DNA of 41,744 nt from Candidatus Tokpelaia sp. JSC189 (GTDB taxonomy: Bacteria > Pseudomonadota > Alphaproteobacteria > Rhizobiales > Rhizobiaceae). The stretch is taken from NCBI GenBank assembly GCA_003331045.1, contig QENA01000007.1, forward strand, positions 1 to 41,744, read 5' to 3'. Below, one piece after another: positions 26,458 through 36,693 of the stretch; within the stretch, counting starts at the first letter, position 1; each line of letters begins with the position of its first letter. Both the position numbers and the translations under genes were made by a program. The notes below the pieces were generated by a model. That model did not search any database. It worked only from the letters and a program-made list of their open reading frames with translations, and was not told the DNA's origin.

Positions 26458-29385
26458 ATGAAGCAAAACAACCATCTCTTTCTCGTAGATGGATCAGGCT
26501 ACATCTTCCGAGCTTATCACGCTGTGCCGTCATTGACAAGAAAAAGTGATGGCCTGCCTGTTGGTGCGGTTGCCGGTTTCTGCAATATGTTATGGAAGCT
26601 GCTTTGTAATGCTCGTGATACTGCTGTTGGCGTGGTTCCGACACATTTTGCGGTTATTTTTGATTATTCCTCAAAAACTTTCCGTAATGAAATCTATCCA
26701 CAATACAAGGCACACAGAAAAAAGCCACCTGAGGATCTGATACCGCAATTTGCCCTTATCCGCCAAGCAACCCATGCATTCAATTTGCCTTGCATCGAAA
26801 AGGAAGGCTTTGAAGCGGATGATATTATTGCTACTTATGCCCAGAAGGCAGAACAAGCAGGAATGGATGTTACCATTATTTCATCTGATAAAGATCTGAT
26901 GCAGTTGGTCAACGATCATATATCTATGTATGACAGCATGAAAGACAGGCAGATCAGCATACCGGAGGTTATTGAAAAATGGGGTGTACCACCAGAGAAG
27001 ATGATAGATTTTCAGGCAATGACAGGAGATTCAACGGATAATGTGCCAGGTATTATTGGGATTGGTCCCAAGACGGCGGTTCAGCTTATTGAGACATTCG
27101 GTGATCTTGACACATTGCTTAAACGGGCAGAGGAAATTCCGCAAAACAAGCGACGTGAAAATATCATTACCCATGCTGAACAAGCTAGGATTTCCCGTCA
27201 GCTTGTGAAACTGCGTTCAGATGTGCCGCTTGATACTGATCTTGATGGTCTGGTACTAAAGCCGCAGGACGGGCCAAGACTTATTAGTTTCCTTAAGGCA
27301 ATGGAATTTGTAAGGCTGATCGATCGTGTGGCTAAAGCAACAGATACAAATGTTTCAACAATTGAGACACAACATGTGGATGTGGACTGGGGTGAAGAAG
27401 TACATGAACCTGATACAGACATCGGTGATAAAGAGGCTAATAAGCTCGGTACCTGTGTATCAAAATTTGATATTGCTGTCGCAACACCAAGCCATTTGGC
27501 AGAGCTATGCCAAAGCAAGGCATTAGGTAAGCCATTTGATACAGATAGCTATAAAACCATTCTTGAAGTGGAGGAACTGGCCCAGTGGCTGGATGAATCG
27601 GTTGACCAAGGCTTCTTTGCATTTGATATTGAGACAGATTCTCTTAATCCTATGATAGCTGGGCTTGTTGGTTTTTCCATCAGCTATCAGCCGGGAAAGG
27701 CTGCCTATGTTCCGCTTCAGCATGTTTTAGGTAATGGAGGTTTTCTGGGAGAAAGTAGGGTTTCGAGGCAGATGGAATCTGCTGATGCCCTTCGCTTGTT
27801 AAAACCAGTTCTGGAAAATCCAGAAATTCTTAAAATTGCACATAATATGAAATATGACTGGTTAATCATGCATCGCCATGGCATTGACATCAAAAGCTTT
27901 GATGACACGATGCTGATCTCTTATGTGCTGGATGCTGGTGGGGCTCTTACCCATGGTATGGATGCGTTGTCAGAGCGCTGGCTTGGACATAAGCGGATTA
28001 CCTATAAAGAGATAGTAGAAAGTGGCCGGGTCCCGATCTCTTTTGCAGAAGTTGAATTATCTCAGGCGACAGGTTATGCAGCAGAAGATGCCGATGTTAC
28101 GTTGCGTCTCTGGCAGGTTTTAAAACCGCAGCTCGTGGCAAAACGTCTTGTTCGTATTTATGAGCGGACAGAAAGGTTTTTGGTTGAAGTTCTTGCACGG
28201 ATGGAAAAACGGGGAATTATGGTCGACCGGAAGATCCTTGGGCGATTATCAGGCGAGCTTGACCAAGGCGCTGCTGTGATAGAAGATGAAATCTATAAGC
28301 TTGTTGGTGAAAAATTCAACATTGGTTCACCCAAGCAGCTTGCTGATATTCTGTTCGGTAAGCTGCATTTTTCAGGTGGTTTAAAGACAAAAACCGGTCA
28401 CTGGTCAACGTCGGCGCAAGTATTGGAAGATCTGGCAGCTGAAGGACATGAGCTGCCCCGTAAAATTATTAACTGGCGGCAACTGAAGAAATTGCGGTCT
28501 ACCTATGCGGATGTTTTGCCTAGTTATATCAATACTAAGACTGGACGTGTACATACCAATTATATCATGGCAGGAACAACGACCGGCAGATTGGCTTCTT
28601 CTGACCCTAATCTGCAGAATATCCCTATGCGTACTGCTGAAGGACGGCAGATACGTACAGCATTCATTGCTGGGCCAGGCAATCTTCTTCTTTCTGCAGA
28701 TTACAGCCAGATTGAATTGCGGATTCTGGCGCATGTTGCTGATATCACAGAACTTAAAGCAGTTTTTTCCAAGGATCTTGATGTTCATGCCATGACGGCG
28801 TCAGAAATGTTTGATATCCCTATTAAAGATATGTCGGCGGAAATTCGTCGCAAGGCAAAGGCTGTCAATTTCGGTATCATCTATGGTATTTCTGCTTTTG
28901 GTCTTGCCAATCAGCTCGGCATTCCTCGCGAGGAGGCAGGAAAGTATATTCGTACCTATTTAAAGCGTTTTCCTAGTATCCAGAGGTATATAGAAAAGAC
29001 AAAGGCATTTGTCCGTGAGCATGGTTATATAGAAACCATTTTTGGACGGCGTGTGCATTATCCGGAAATTAATTCGTCTAATCCACAGGTTCGGGCTTTC
29101 AATGAACGATCTGCAATCAATGCATCGATGCAGGGAGCAGCAGCTGATATTATCCGCAGGGCAATGATCAGAATGGATGGAGCATTGAAGAAAGCTGCGC
29201 TTTCTGCTGCCCTTCTGTTACAGGTCCATGATGAGTTGGTATTTGAACTTCCTGAAAGTGAGGTGGAAAAGACAATACCAGTTGTTTGCGATGTTATGGA
29301 GCAAGCAGCAATGCCTGCTGTAAATATTTCTGTCCTGTTAAAGGTTGAAGCACGAGCTGCAAAAAACTGGGATGAAGCTCACTGA
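26458..29385 (+). CDS. polA: DNA polymerase I
   Basis: Pol I fills gaps and removes RNA primers. The 975-residue product has all three domains. The 5'-3' nuclease (1 to about 300) starts FLVDGSGYIFRAYHA and has GFEADDIIATYA and MTGDSTDNVPGIIGIGPKTA. The 3'-5' exonuclease (about 375-570) has FAFDIETDSLNP, HNMKYDWLIMH and YAAEDADVTLRLW, so its acidic residues are kept and proofreading should work. The polymerase domain has TTTGRLASSDPNLQNIP, LSADYSQIELRILAHVAD (motif A), RRKAKAVNFGIIYGIS (finger helix) and LLQVHDELVFE (motif C). Length is normal. GAGG lies about 15 bases before ATG 26458. It appears intact. Confidence 0.97.
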   Translation: MKQNNHLFLVDGSGYIFRAYHAVPSLTRKSDGLPVGAVAGFCNMLWKLLCNARDTAVGVVPTHFAVIFDYSSKTFRNEIYPQYKAHRKKPPEDLIPQFALIRQATHAFNLPCIEKEGFEADDIIATYAQKAEQAGMDVTIISSDKDLMQLVNDHISMYDSMKDRQISIPEVIEKWGVPPEKMIDFQAMTGDSTDNVPGIIGIGPKTAVQLIETFGDLDTLLKRAEEIPQNKRRENIITHAEQARISRQLVKLRSDVPLDTDLDGLVLKPQDGPRLISFLKAMEFVRLIDRVAKATDTNVSTIETQHVDVDWGEEVHEPDTDIGDKEANKLGTCVSKFDIAVATPSHLAELCQSKALGKPFDTDSYKTILEVEELAQWLDESVDQGFFAFDIETDSLNPMIAGLVGFSISYQPGKAAYVPLQHVLGNGGFLGESRVSRQMESADALRLLKPVLENPEILKIAHNMKYDWLIMHRHGIDIKSFDDTMLISYVLDAGGALTHGMDALSERWLGHKRITYKEIVESGRVPISFAEVELSQATGYAAEDADVTLRLWQVLKPQLVAKRLVRIYERTERFLVEVLARMEKRGIMVDRKILGRLSGELDQGAAVIEDEIYKLVGEKFNIGSPKQLADILFGKLHFSGGLKTKTGHWSTSAQVLEDLAAEGHELPRKIINWRQLKKLRSTYADVLPSYINTKTGRVHTNYIMAGTTTGRLASSDPNLQNIPMRTAEGRQIRTAFIAGPGNLLLSADYSQIELRILAHVADITELKAVFSKDLDVHAMTASEMFDIPIKDMSAEIRRKAKAVNFGIIYGISAFGLANQLGIPREEAGKYIRTYLKRFPSIQRYIEKTKAFVREHGYIETIFGRRVHYPEINSSNPQVRAFNERSAINASMQGAAADIIRRAMIRMDGALKKAALSAALLLQVHDELVFELPESEVEKTIPVVCDVMEQAAMPAVNISVLLKVEARAAKNWDEAH

Positions 29386-30197
29386 ATGTGCATTTTCAAG
29401 CTCAAGAGATGCCGTGAAATCCCATAAAATGTCCTTTTCATTTCAGATAGAAAGGAGAAATCATATAATTATTTCTCTGAAAAATAAAATAGATTCTAAG
29501 AAGTAATCCTAGAATCCATAGTGAATCAAATCATTATTAAATATAAGAATAGTAATGTCGAGAAGTGCAAATGATAATACCGGCAATAATGAGCGCAAAA
29601 GAAAACAGAAAAACCGATGCAGAAAATCAGCTTTAAAAAGAAGATAAGATTAATCAGTAAATAAAAGAAGACTAACAAGAAGCTAGAAAATATAAAAACA
29701 TTATTTTATATTAAAAGCGTGAATAATCTATACAATACGATAAACAGTATAAGAATATTAGTAAAGAAGGGTGAAAATTCTGGAAAGTACGACATTATCG
29801 CTCGAGAAAAGTTTAGAATTATTGATTTCAATTGTAAAGAAAAAAATATTTTATTATGTATTATTATTAATTTTATCTGCTATTCATATAGAATAAAGCT
29901 TATTTTAAGAATATTTTGAATATTCAGTTTCAAGACATTTTGTCGCTATTCAGAAAATGGAAATTCAATTTTAATTTAAAACTGATTCATCAAATAAGAT
30001 GTAGAAAGGATAAAATCTCGAAACCTGTTATGTTAGGAAGGTCGTATCAAACTCAATTCTCTGTTAACATAGTATGTTTTTTCTCTTTTTTATATTCTTG
30101 ATATATGGCTCATTTGCAAATGTAAGTTTTATTACAGATAAATTTTCTATCTTCATTATTTTGCTGGTAAATAACAGGCATCAATCTTGGAAATACT
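29386..30197. other. Very AT-rich spacer between polA and cls
   Basis: About 0.8 kb without a recognised gene. A 30-codon basic frame starting MSRSANDNTG at about 29554 and a 66-codon frame at 29719 have no ribosome binding sites or families I know. Composition is extreme even for this genome, which fits drift of non-coding DNA. Confidence 0.45.
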
Positions 30198-31664
30198 ATG
30201 ATGTTGGAAATAATTAAAATTTACTGGCCTTATATTCTTGCAGTCTTATCTGTTGTTCTTGGTCTTAGTGCCGCAATCCATGCAACAATGACCAAGAAAG
30301 AGGTGCGCACGGCCATAGGCTGGGTCGGTGTTATTATTCTAACTCCAATTCTTGGAGCTGTTATTTATGGTATTCTTGGCATAAATCGTATCAGACGCAA
30401 AACGGTCAATCTTCAACGCAGGGGTATAAGCGACTTTCCAGCATCTTATCCAGTTGATTATACGGTTCCTGCTGCAGCTATCAAAAGAAAATTTGGGCAG
30501 CGGGGTGCTTCTATGAAACATCTGGGTGATCAGGTGAGCCGTTGCAACCAGACGAGTGGAAACAGGGTTGAAATATTAAGAGGTGGGGATAAAATCTATG
30601 CTGCGATGCTTCGTGCTATTGGAGAGGCTGAATACAGTATTCTTCTTGAAACCTATATTTTTGATCACGATGTGATTGGCGAGAAATTCGTGAAAGTGCT
30701 GGCTGGTGCTGTTAGACGTGGTGTCACAGTTCGAGTTTTGATTGATGCAGTTGGTGCACAGCATTCTTTTCCCAGTATTGTACACATTCTGAAAAAGAAT
30801 GATGTTCCTGTCGAGGTATTTAATGGAAATATTATTATTGGCCTGCGTCTTCCTTATGCAAATTTACGCACACACAGGAAAATCCTTATTATTGATGGGA
30901 AATATGCTTTTACTGGAGGTATGAACATACGGGCCAGTTTTTCTTCGGTAATATGTGGCAAAGATGCTTTCTGGGATACACATTTCCGTATAGAGGGGCC
31001 TGTTGTTGCAGATCTGTTTCATGCCGCGGCGGAGGATTGGCGTTTTTCTTCTAATGAAAAACTTGACGGAAAAATCTGGTCTATATTTTCGCCAACTTTG
31101 CAACCTAGCGAAGGCATAACTGCTCGGGTTATCTTATCAGGGCCTTATGATCGTAGTATGGAAGCTAACCAGCATATGTTGGTTGGCGCGTTTTCAATTG
31201 CTGAGCATAATATTCTTATCAAGACGCCTTATTTTTTGCCTGATAGAGAACTGGTTAGTGCGCTGGTGACAGCAGCTTGGCGCGGTGTCACAGTTGATAT
31301 TGCCGTTCCAGACAGCAACAATCTCAAGCTTGTTGATCGGGCTATGCGAGCACAGTTCGATCAACTTCTGCGTTATAATTGCCGTATCTGGCGTGCGCAC
31401 GGACCTTTTGACCATTCAAAGCTTATTTCAATTGATGATTACTGGGCCTATGTTGGTTCATCCAACATTGATCCGCGCTCGCTTCGCCTGAATTTTGAAA
31501 TTGATCTCGAAATAATGGATAGGAAATTTTCAAAAGCGATAGCTAGTGAAATTCACAAAACCATTGCAGATGCAAGCGAAGTCAGGCTTGCAGATTTGAA
31601 GAAACGCCGTTTTACTAGCCGTCTTTTGGATCGAATCATATGGCTTGGTTCACCTTATCTATAA
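30198..31664 (+). CDS. cls: Cardiolipin synthase (phospholipase D superfamily)
   Basis: Cls condenses phosphatidylglycerol molecules to cardiolipin in the inner membrane. The 488-residue product has two N-terminal membrane helices (YWPYILAVLSVVLGLSAA and GWVGVIILTPILGAVIYGIL) and two HKD motifs: HRKILIID with His226, Lys228 and Asp233, followed by FTGGMN, and HSKLISIDD with His406, Lys408 and Asp413, followed by VGSSNID. Length is usual for ClsA-like enzymes. The start is ATG 30198 or ATG 30201. The stop overlaps by a few bases the end of the convergent EEP gene, a gene pair I know from other rhizobia. Confidence 0.95.
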   Translation: MMLEIIKIYWPYILAVLSVVLGLSAAIHATMTKKEVRTAIGWVGVIILTPILGAVIYGILGINRIRRKTVNLQRRGISDFPASYPVDYTVPAAAIKRKFGQRGASMKHLGDQVSRCNQTSGNRVEILRGGDKIYAAMLRAIGEAEYSILLETYIFDHDVIGEKFVKVLAGAVRRGVTVRVLIDAVGAQHSFPSIVHILKKNDVPVEVFNGNIIIGLRLPYANLRTHRKILIIDGKYAFTGGMNIRASFSSVICGKDAFWDTHFRIEGPVVADLFHAAAEDWRFSSNEKLDGKIWSIFSPTLQPSEGITARVILSGPYDRSMEANQHMLVGAFSIAEHNILIKTPYFLPDRELVSALVTAAWRGVTVDIAVPDSNNLKLVDRAMRAQFDQLLRYNCRIWRAHGPFDHSKLISIDDYWAYVGSSNIDPRSLRLNFEIDLEIMDRKFSKAIASEIHKTIADASEVRLADLKKRRFTSRLLDRIIWLGSPYL

Positions 31665-32492
31665 AATATTTTTTGCATCAAGAAGGTTGATATGCGCTTT
31701 TATCGGCAAATGATCTGATGCTGCTCGTGAAAGGGGGCTATCATGGATTTCTATTGAATTGATCAGCTCATGCGGATAAGAAAAAATCCGGTCAAGAGCA
31801 AAGATCGGAAATCTTGAAGGAAAGCTCGGCTTTGTGTCCATAACAATATCAAAAAAGGGCATAAATATTCTAAGTGATGAATTTTTTCCAATTCGCCATT
31901 CATTGAAGTCCCCAACCATAATTGTAGGGATATCTGGCCTTTCTCTGAGAAAGGATAAGATAGCTGCCGCTTGCTGTGTGCGTGAACGATGCAACAAGCT
32001 AAAATGTGTGGCAATAATTCGTGAACGGCCGCTATGCAGTTTAAGTTCAACAATTAGTGCACCACGCCCTTCAATGCTGGGCAGTTGAATCTGGTGCACA
32101 TTATAGACATCACCTTTACGGAAAAACAGTGCATTACCATACCATCCCTGTCCACGAGGTGATATGGTATCAATCGGTATCCGAACAAGACCGGTTTTTT
32201 TCTTTAATTTATCAAGGTCAAGTAAGCCAGTTCGTTTACCGAAACGTTTATCAATTTCCTGCAATGCAAGTATATCGGCATTAAGTTCAGTAATAACATT
32301 GATGGTTCGTATAGGATCGAAAATTTTGTCGCTGCCAACACATTTATGAATATTATAGGAAGCAATGACAGTATCGCCTCCCTCGCGGTTGGCTGATAAA
32401 GGCTGATGACCACGCCAGTTACGAATCACTTCCTCAATACCTTTACGGAAAGGTTTCTGCTTAAGATATGGCACAGATAAAAGCTTTTTCAC
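31659..32492 (-). CDS. Endonuclease/exonuclease/phosphatase (EEP) family protein
   Basis: The 277-residue product has the EEP phosphohydrolase motifs: ASYNIHKCVG with Asn47, ADILALQEID with Glu79, GDFNEW in the middle, and the C-terminal SDHLPI with Asp260 and His261. Such enzymes cleave phosphodiester bonds in nucleic acids, lipids or inositol phosphates with Mg2+. The substrate here is unknown. There is no signal peptide. It ends tail-to-tail with cls, overlapping by six bases. A phosphohydrolase paired with cls may act in phospholipid turnover, but this is only inferred from position. Confidence 0.88.
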   Translation of the reverse strand: MKKLLSVPYLKQKPFRKGIEEVIRNWRGHQPLSANREGGDTVIASYNIHKCVGSDKIFDPIRTINVITELNADILALQEIDKRFGKRTGLLDLDKLKKKTGLVRIPIDTISPRGQGWYGNALFFRKGDVYNVHQIQLPSIEGRGALIVELKLHSGRSRIIATHFSLLHRSRTQQAAAILSFLRERPDIPTIMVGDFNEWRIGKNSSLRIFMPFFDIVMDTKPSFPSRFPIFALDRIFSYPHELINSIEIHDSPLSRAASDHLPIKAHINLLDAKNIL

Positions 32493-33949
32493 CTTATTCT
32501 ATTCATCATTATTTCTATCTGACCTGCTGTGCTCGATTTTTTTTCAAAAAAAATAACGTTATTCTACATCATTCCATGAATACAAGAAAAAAACAGATTC
32601 CCAAAATTTTATATGTAGGTTTTTTTAAATTTAAAAAGCTCAAATATCATTGCCTAAAGCTAGATCTCAAAGAAAATTTAGCGTAATAATTAAGGGATAA
32701 TAGAGCCTCAATTCTAATATGGTTGCTGAAAGTTTTTACTAAACCGATTATTATTCTTTCTTCAGAAACAGCTCAAAGTAGAAAAAATCAGGTTTTCTCT
32801 CTTTAAACAAAAAGGAATTAAATGCCATCCTGTTTTATTATGAATAGATCATTGTAGCAGAAAAATAGCCTGATTATGCTATTAATCACCTGAATGATCA
32901 GGTTATATCTCAATTTTTTTGCACAGTGCTGAAATGCCACTTATTCAAAATAAAAAAATATTTGGTCCATCAAATTACCAAGGAGTTTATAGTATTATTT
33001 CTAAAAGTGGGAATATGCTTAAACGCAGTCATAATCTATCGCAAATATTACGCATTTTGATAGGTATTTCATGAAAATTATCTGAACGCTTTTCGTCATC
33101 ATTTTAGTTTATGTTGTTTTTTGCATCAACTAGTTTATGAGCGAATGATCATTATCAAATGTGAAGAATGCAAGTAATGCAGAAACGCTACAAGATGATC
33201 AACTAGCTGGGTACAAGAACTTCAGTTCGAACTTGCTCCTATCAGCTATTGGACTGTTTTATGATTAACCATCTTGCCTACTTTCTACAAATCTACCGTG
33301 ATATGCGGATACCTAATTAATATCCTTTATAACGATCGTAGATGCGACTAATTTTAGCCTTGAGGTCTGCATGCTTGTTTTCTATACTTTGTGATTAGAT
33401 AGTGGAAGATATTTCGCGATAACCTAGCTGTAAAATCTCTTGGGCTTCTTTTGCTCTGTTTCGCTTTTAGATTAAGATCTTCAATCTCTTAGATACGAAT
33501 TCTCCGTACGATAAATAGGCTTAAAACTCATCCAGAAACTTTTGTATGTGTACTTCAAAAATTTTAAGAGAATTGCAAGGAGGGAGAGCTGGGTATCGGA
33601 GGTCTACCTTATTACCATTGAGCTTTAACACGCTTGAGCTGCCTTAATTATCCTGACCTTACACCAGTTTCCAATGTCAAGAAAGTCTACGCACTCCGTA
33701 AACTACCTTTTGGGATTAGGTAAACTTCTCGCATTATATTGTTCGCAGAATCCTCCCAGTTTGAACTAGCTTTTATAGCAGCTATGTCTCTTTCTAGGTA
33801 CAACTTTTCGTGCATCCGATAACTTCTATCCATTGATGCAATTGAAAAAACCAATATCGCAGATTATCAATCATATCCTAACTAAACTCTTAATCTCTTG
33901 ATAGATACCTTACACTCAATCTTGAACAACCTACCACATTTTGCGATAG
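32493..33949. other. Long gene-poor stretch between the EEP gene and the BI-1 gene
   Basis: About 1.45 kb without a supported gene. The minus strand from 33840 to 33300 has several protein-like but interrupted pieces (one begins MDRSYRMHEKLYLERDIAAI; another reads ENKHADLKAKISRIYDRYKG), so a decayed leftward gene is likely. I cannot name it. The left part is mostly AT-rich drift. Confidence 0.4.
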
Positions 33950-33987
33950 AAAAACACCCTGAAGTCGGCATCCAACTTTTAGGGTGT
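33950..33987 (-). terminator. Intrinsic terminator of the BI-1 gene
   Basis: On the minus strand ACACCCT pairs with AGGGTGT and, inside, AAGTTGG pairs with CCGACTT around an ATG loop. Two A and one C are unpaired between the two stems. A TTTTT run follows directly. It lies about 40 bases after the stop of the BI-1 gene. This is the clearest rho-independent terminator in the window. Confidence 0.85.
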
Positions 33988-34028
33988 AGTTCATTTTGAA
34001 CGGGGTTTTATTTCTAGCATCCTATCTT

Positions 34029-34754
34029 TTAGTTACGGTTACCAAGGAACTGCAAAAGAAATACAAACATATTAATGAAATCTAGGTAAAGGTTAAGCGC
34101 TCCCATAATAATTTTACGATTCATCGTGTCGCCTGTATCGCCTTCGTAATACATTTCCTTGATTGTCTGTGTATCATAGGCTGTCAGACCAGCGAAGATG
34201 AGAACACCAATAACAGATACAGAAAACTGTAATACGCTAGATGCAAGGAAAATATTCACAAGACTGACAATCAGCAGGCCCACAAGTCCGATAAACAGGA
34301 AAGAACCAATTGGCCGCAAGTCACGTTTTGTAGTATAGCCATAAAGCGATAAGGCACCAAAAGAAGCGGCCGAGATAAAAAATGTCTGGGTGATGCTTGT
34401 CATCGTATAAAATAGAAAAATTGCCGATAGAGAGATACCCACAAGTGCAGCATATACGATGAATAATATTCGCGCAGTGCTTGTGCTCAGATTATGAATA
34501 TTGAAGCTAAGAAATAGAACAGCAATTAGCGGCGCGAACATGATTACAAAACGCAGAGACGAACCGTAAACAAGTTGTGTAAATGCTGAATTATTAAATG
34601 ATAACCACGACATTGTCATGGCTGCAATCGCAGTAATAAGAAGTCCTACTGCCATCAGGTTGTAAACGCCGAGCATATAATTGCGCAAACCCAAATCAAT
34701 TGATGCGTCGGCATGAGAAGCCATTGTTGTACGCATATTTCTAAAATCAGCCAT
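34029..34754 (-). CDS. BAX inhibitor-1 (BI-1/YccA-TMBIM) family membrane protein
   Basis: The 241-residue product has an N-terminal cytosolic part and about seven hydrophobic helices, for example YNLMAVGLLITAIAAMTM, FVIMFAPLIAVLFLSF, ILFIVYAALVGISLSAIFLF and GALNLYLDFINMFVFLLQFL. The end is the family signature, with YDTQTIKEMYY and ALNLYLDFINMFVFLLQFLG. Members are inner-membrane proteins, some forming pH-sensitive calcium leak channels or interacting with FtsH; the role in alphaproteobacteria is not settled. Length is usual. A strong terminator follows. Long gene-poor stretches lie on both sides, so it is probably transcribed alone. Confidence 0.93.
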   Translation of the reverse strand: MADFRNMRTTMASHADASIDLGLRNYMLGVYNLMAVGLLITAIAAMTMSWLSFNNSAFTQLVYGSSLRFVIMFAPLIAVLFLSFNIHNLSTSTARILFIVYAALVGISLSAIFLFYTMTSITQTFFISAASFGALSLYGYTTKRDLRPIGSFLFIGLVGLLIVSLVNIFLASSVLQFSVSVIGVLIFAGLTAYDTQTIKEMYYEGDTGDTMNRKIIMGALNLYLDFINMFVFLLQFLGNRN

Positions 34755-35309
34755 TGATAAATTCCTCTTGCCTTGTTCCGTATGGGTATAAATCAGTCTG
34801 ATGTCTTTAAGATTTTAAGTCAGGATCTTTAAAAGCAGACTGGTAGTTTTAATCAGTATATTTGGACATTGCTATTTCTAAAATTTTAGCCTTCCTTTGG
34901 GAGCCGCTGGCGGAACCCCAGCACACCTGTAAATTATTATGGGGATTTTCAGTTTTTATACAAGTCCTTGGATAAAATTTTATGTCCTCTATTAAAGAGA
35001 TTAAATTCTGCAGGAATCCCCATCTGTTAACCCCCCCTATGCATCTGTGCATGACTACAGTCAAGGGTTAACAATAAGACTTTGTCTCTAGGAATGTTTA
35101 TGTCAGTTGATTATGATGGAATGGGATCTCAGTAGTATGCAGCATAGCAAGGAGAGGCTTGGTTCTTCGTATGGGTGTCAATGGTAAGGTCAAGCTAGGC
35201 TTTTTCGGTTAAGTATTCAATTGGCAGATTAATGAAAAACTCTACACCATTGTGAATGAGTTTCATAATTCTTTCATTATATTAGTATTTTTTTAATATA
35301 AATGATAAG
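34755..35309. other. Spacer upstream of the BI-1 gene with two hairpins
   Basis: No supported gene; a 71-codon minus-strand frame is unrecognised. Two structures stand out. A GC-rich hairpin at 34897-34916 is formed by GGG-AG-CCGC and GCGG-AA-CCC. A longer one at 35026-35072 has ends GTTAACCC and GGGTTAAC and an inner ATGCA/TGCAT stem. Either could belong to a leader or small RNA. Confidence 0.4.
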
Positions 35310-35990
35310 ATAGTATTTGAGATCGCTTTATACACTCATAAGGTTGCTTAATTTCATCCGCACCGGTCATTTTAATATTAGTGGTAATATTATTTCTGCC
35401 CTAGAAATTCAGTGGTTTCTGTGGTTCAAGGATACCGTCCATCATAAAGTTGACAGTGGGGTGGTGTTGCTAAATCAGGCTGAATGTTTGCAAGGTCAAC
35501 GATTTTCTAATACTCTAACCTTATTGGATTGTCTAGTTTCAGAAGTTTGGCATAACTGTTTAATGTCGTGATCTGCTGCAACTGTATCAATAATTAGGCA
35601 AAAGTCTCATATAACCTTTTCATTTCATTAGTATTTTTGAGACAATGAGATGTTGGGCGTTAAGTTTAGCATATCCACTTTTTTGATAAATGAGGTGGTA
35701 ATCATCCCAACCTCTGTCCCCATCATGGCGTGAGCAAGTTTTATAGCCATATAGCAAAGGTCATCAAATCCAATCACTCCAACTTTTTAGCTCGACCTTG
35801 CTTTCAGTGTTTAGGATCAATAGCTTTTATCAGTATGATAATCCATCTTACAGCGCCAAAGGATGTAATCTGAGGTTCTGATTCCGCTTGGTAATAGTCA
35901 TAAAGATAGGAAAGCTACCGTTGTATAAGTGCCGGATATTTTCCGCATAAGGAATGGGAAAAGTGCCATGGTCTATACCCTATACTAAAG
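35310..35990 (-). pseudogene. Ruined zinc-dependent alcohol dehydrogenase (CAD/YahK-like)
   Basis: Read leftward, pieces in several frames follow the order of a YahK/cinnamyl-type alcohol dehydrogenase. From 35783, VGVIGFDDLCYMAIKLAHAM is followed by EVGMITTSFIKK, the NAD(P) Rossmann strand and helix; the GxGGLGH motif is degraded to GFDDLCY. Further on, AQHLIVSK, LIIDTVAADHDI and YAKLLKLDN match the region after the Rossmann core. MMDGILEPQKPLNF, a stop, then NNITTNIKM and ADEIKQPYECI match the C-terminal end. At least three frameshifts and several stops are present. The N-terminal zinc-binding half (upstream of about 35960) cannot be recognised. Identity is firm as a family; the substrate cannot be known. 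Confidence 0.75.
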
Positions 35991-36195
35991 ACAATAAAAA
36001 ATTGGCCGTTCCTTATGAAATTAAAATAAACTTCCACATTCAGAATTTATTGATATCCTTGCCATTTACAAGATGTATCGAAAAAGAACCTATTACTAGC
36101 TCCGCCACTATCCTTATAGTTAATTGCTAGTAAACAGACTTTTGAAAACCAAATTTTTAATCCGCTGATATCCGAATTCCAAGGTAATTGACGGA

Positions 36196-36690
36196 TTACT
36201 GCCTGTCTCTCGGTATACGTTTCTCCTGACGCCAGTACCACAGTTCATTGAGGACGACGCAAGCTGCGCCGATAGTGATAAACGAATCTGCCAGATTAAA
36301 AATGGCAAATGACCAACTACCTATATGAAATAGGATATAGTCTGTTACATAATGAAAGCGCAATCGATCAATCAGATTACCCAATGCGCCACCAATAATG
36401 AGCAGATAATCAAATTGGATCAGTTTTTTCTGCGCAGCAGTATCCCACCATTGCCAGAGTGAAAAAAACATAACGCACAGGATGAGTACAATAAGAGCGA
36501 CATCATTAAAGGATGACAGCATGGAAAAAGCAATTCCAGCGTTGCGGGTATGATACAGCGAAAAAAAAGGCAAAACATCAACCCGCTCGCCAAGCGTCAT
36601 AATTTGCCTGACATAATATTTGATCCATTGGTCAAGTGCAACCATCGCTGCAATTAGAACTGTTATAAGCAGCAGAGAACAGTATTTCAT
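36196..36690 (-). CDS. lspA: Lipoprotein signal peptidase (signal peptidase II)
   Basis: LspA removes the signal peptide from diacylglyceryl-modified prolipoproteins in the inner membrane. The 164-residue product has four membrane helices and the aspartyl protease pair: Asp117 in HYVTDYIL and Asp135 in FNLADSF. The conserved DQWIKYYV, NAGIAFSML and GGALGNLIDRL blocks are present. Length is normal. It lies 3 bases after the TrmH-type methyltransferase gene in a leftward run, so it is probably co-transcribed. The region downstream, where a peptidase M16 gene is expected in related genomes, holds only decayed DNA. Confidence 0.96.
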   Translation of the reverse strand: MKYCSLLLITVLIAAMVALDQWIKYYVRQIMTLGERVDVLPFFSLYHTRNAGIAFSMLSSFNDVALIVLILCVMFFSLWQWWDTAAQKKLIQFDYLLIIGGALGNLIDRLRFHYVTDYILFHIGSWSFAIFNLADSFITIGAACVVLNELWYWRQEKRIPRDRQ

Positions 36691-36693
36691 AAT

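Noticed and set aside
36047-36241. Peptidase M16 fragment downstream of lspA, expected from synteny
   Set aside because: Only a vague likeness (AINYKDSGGAS); not enough to call.
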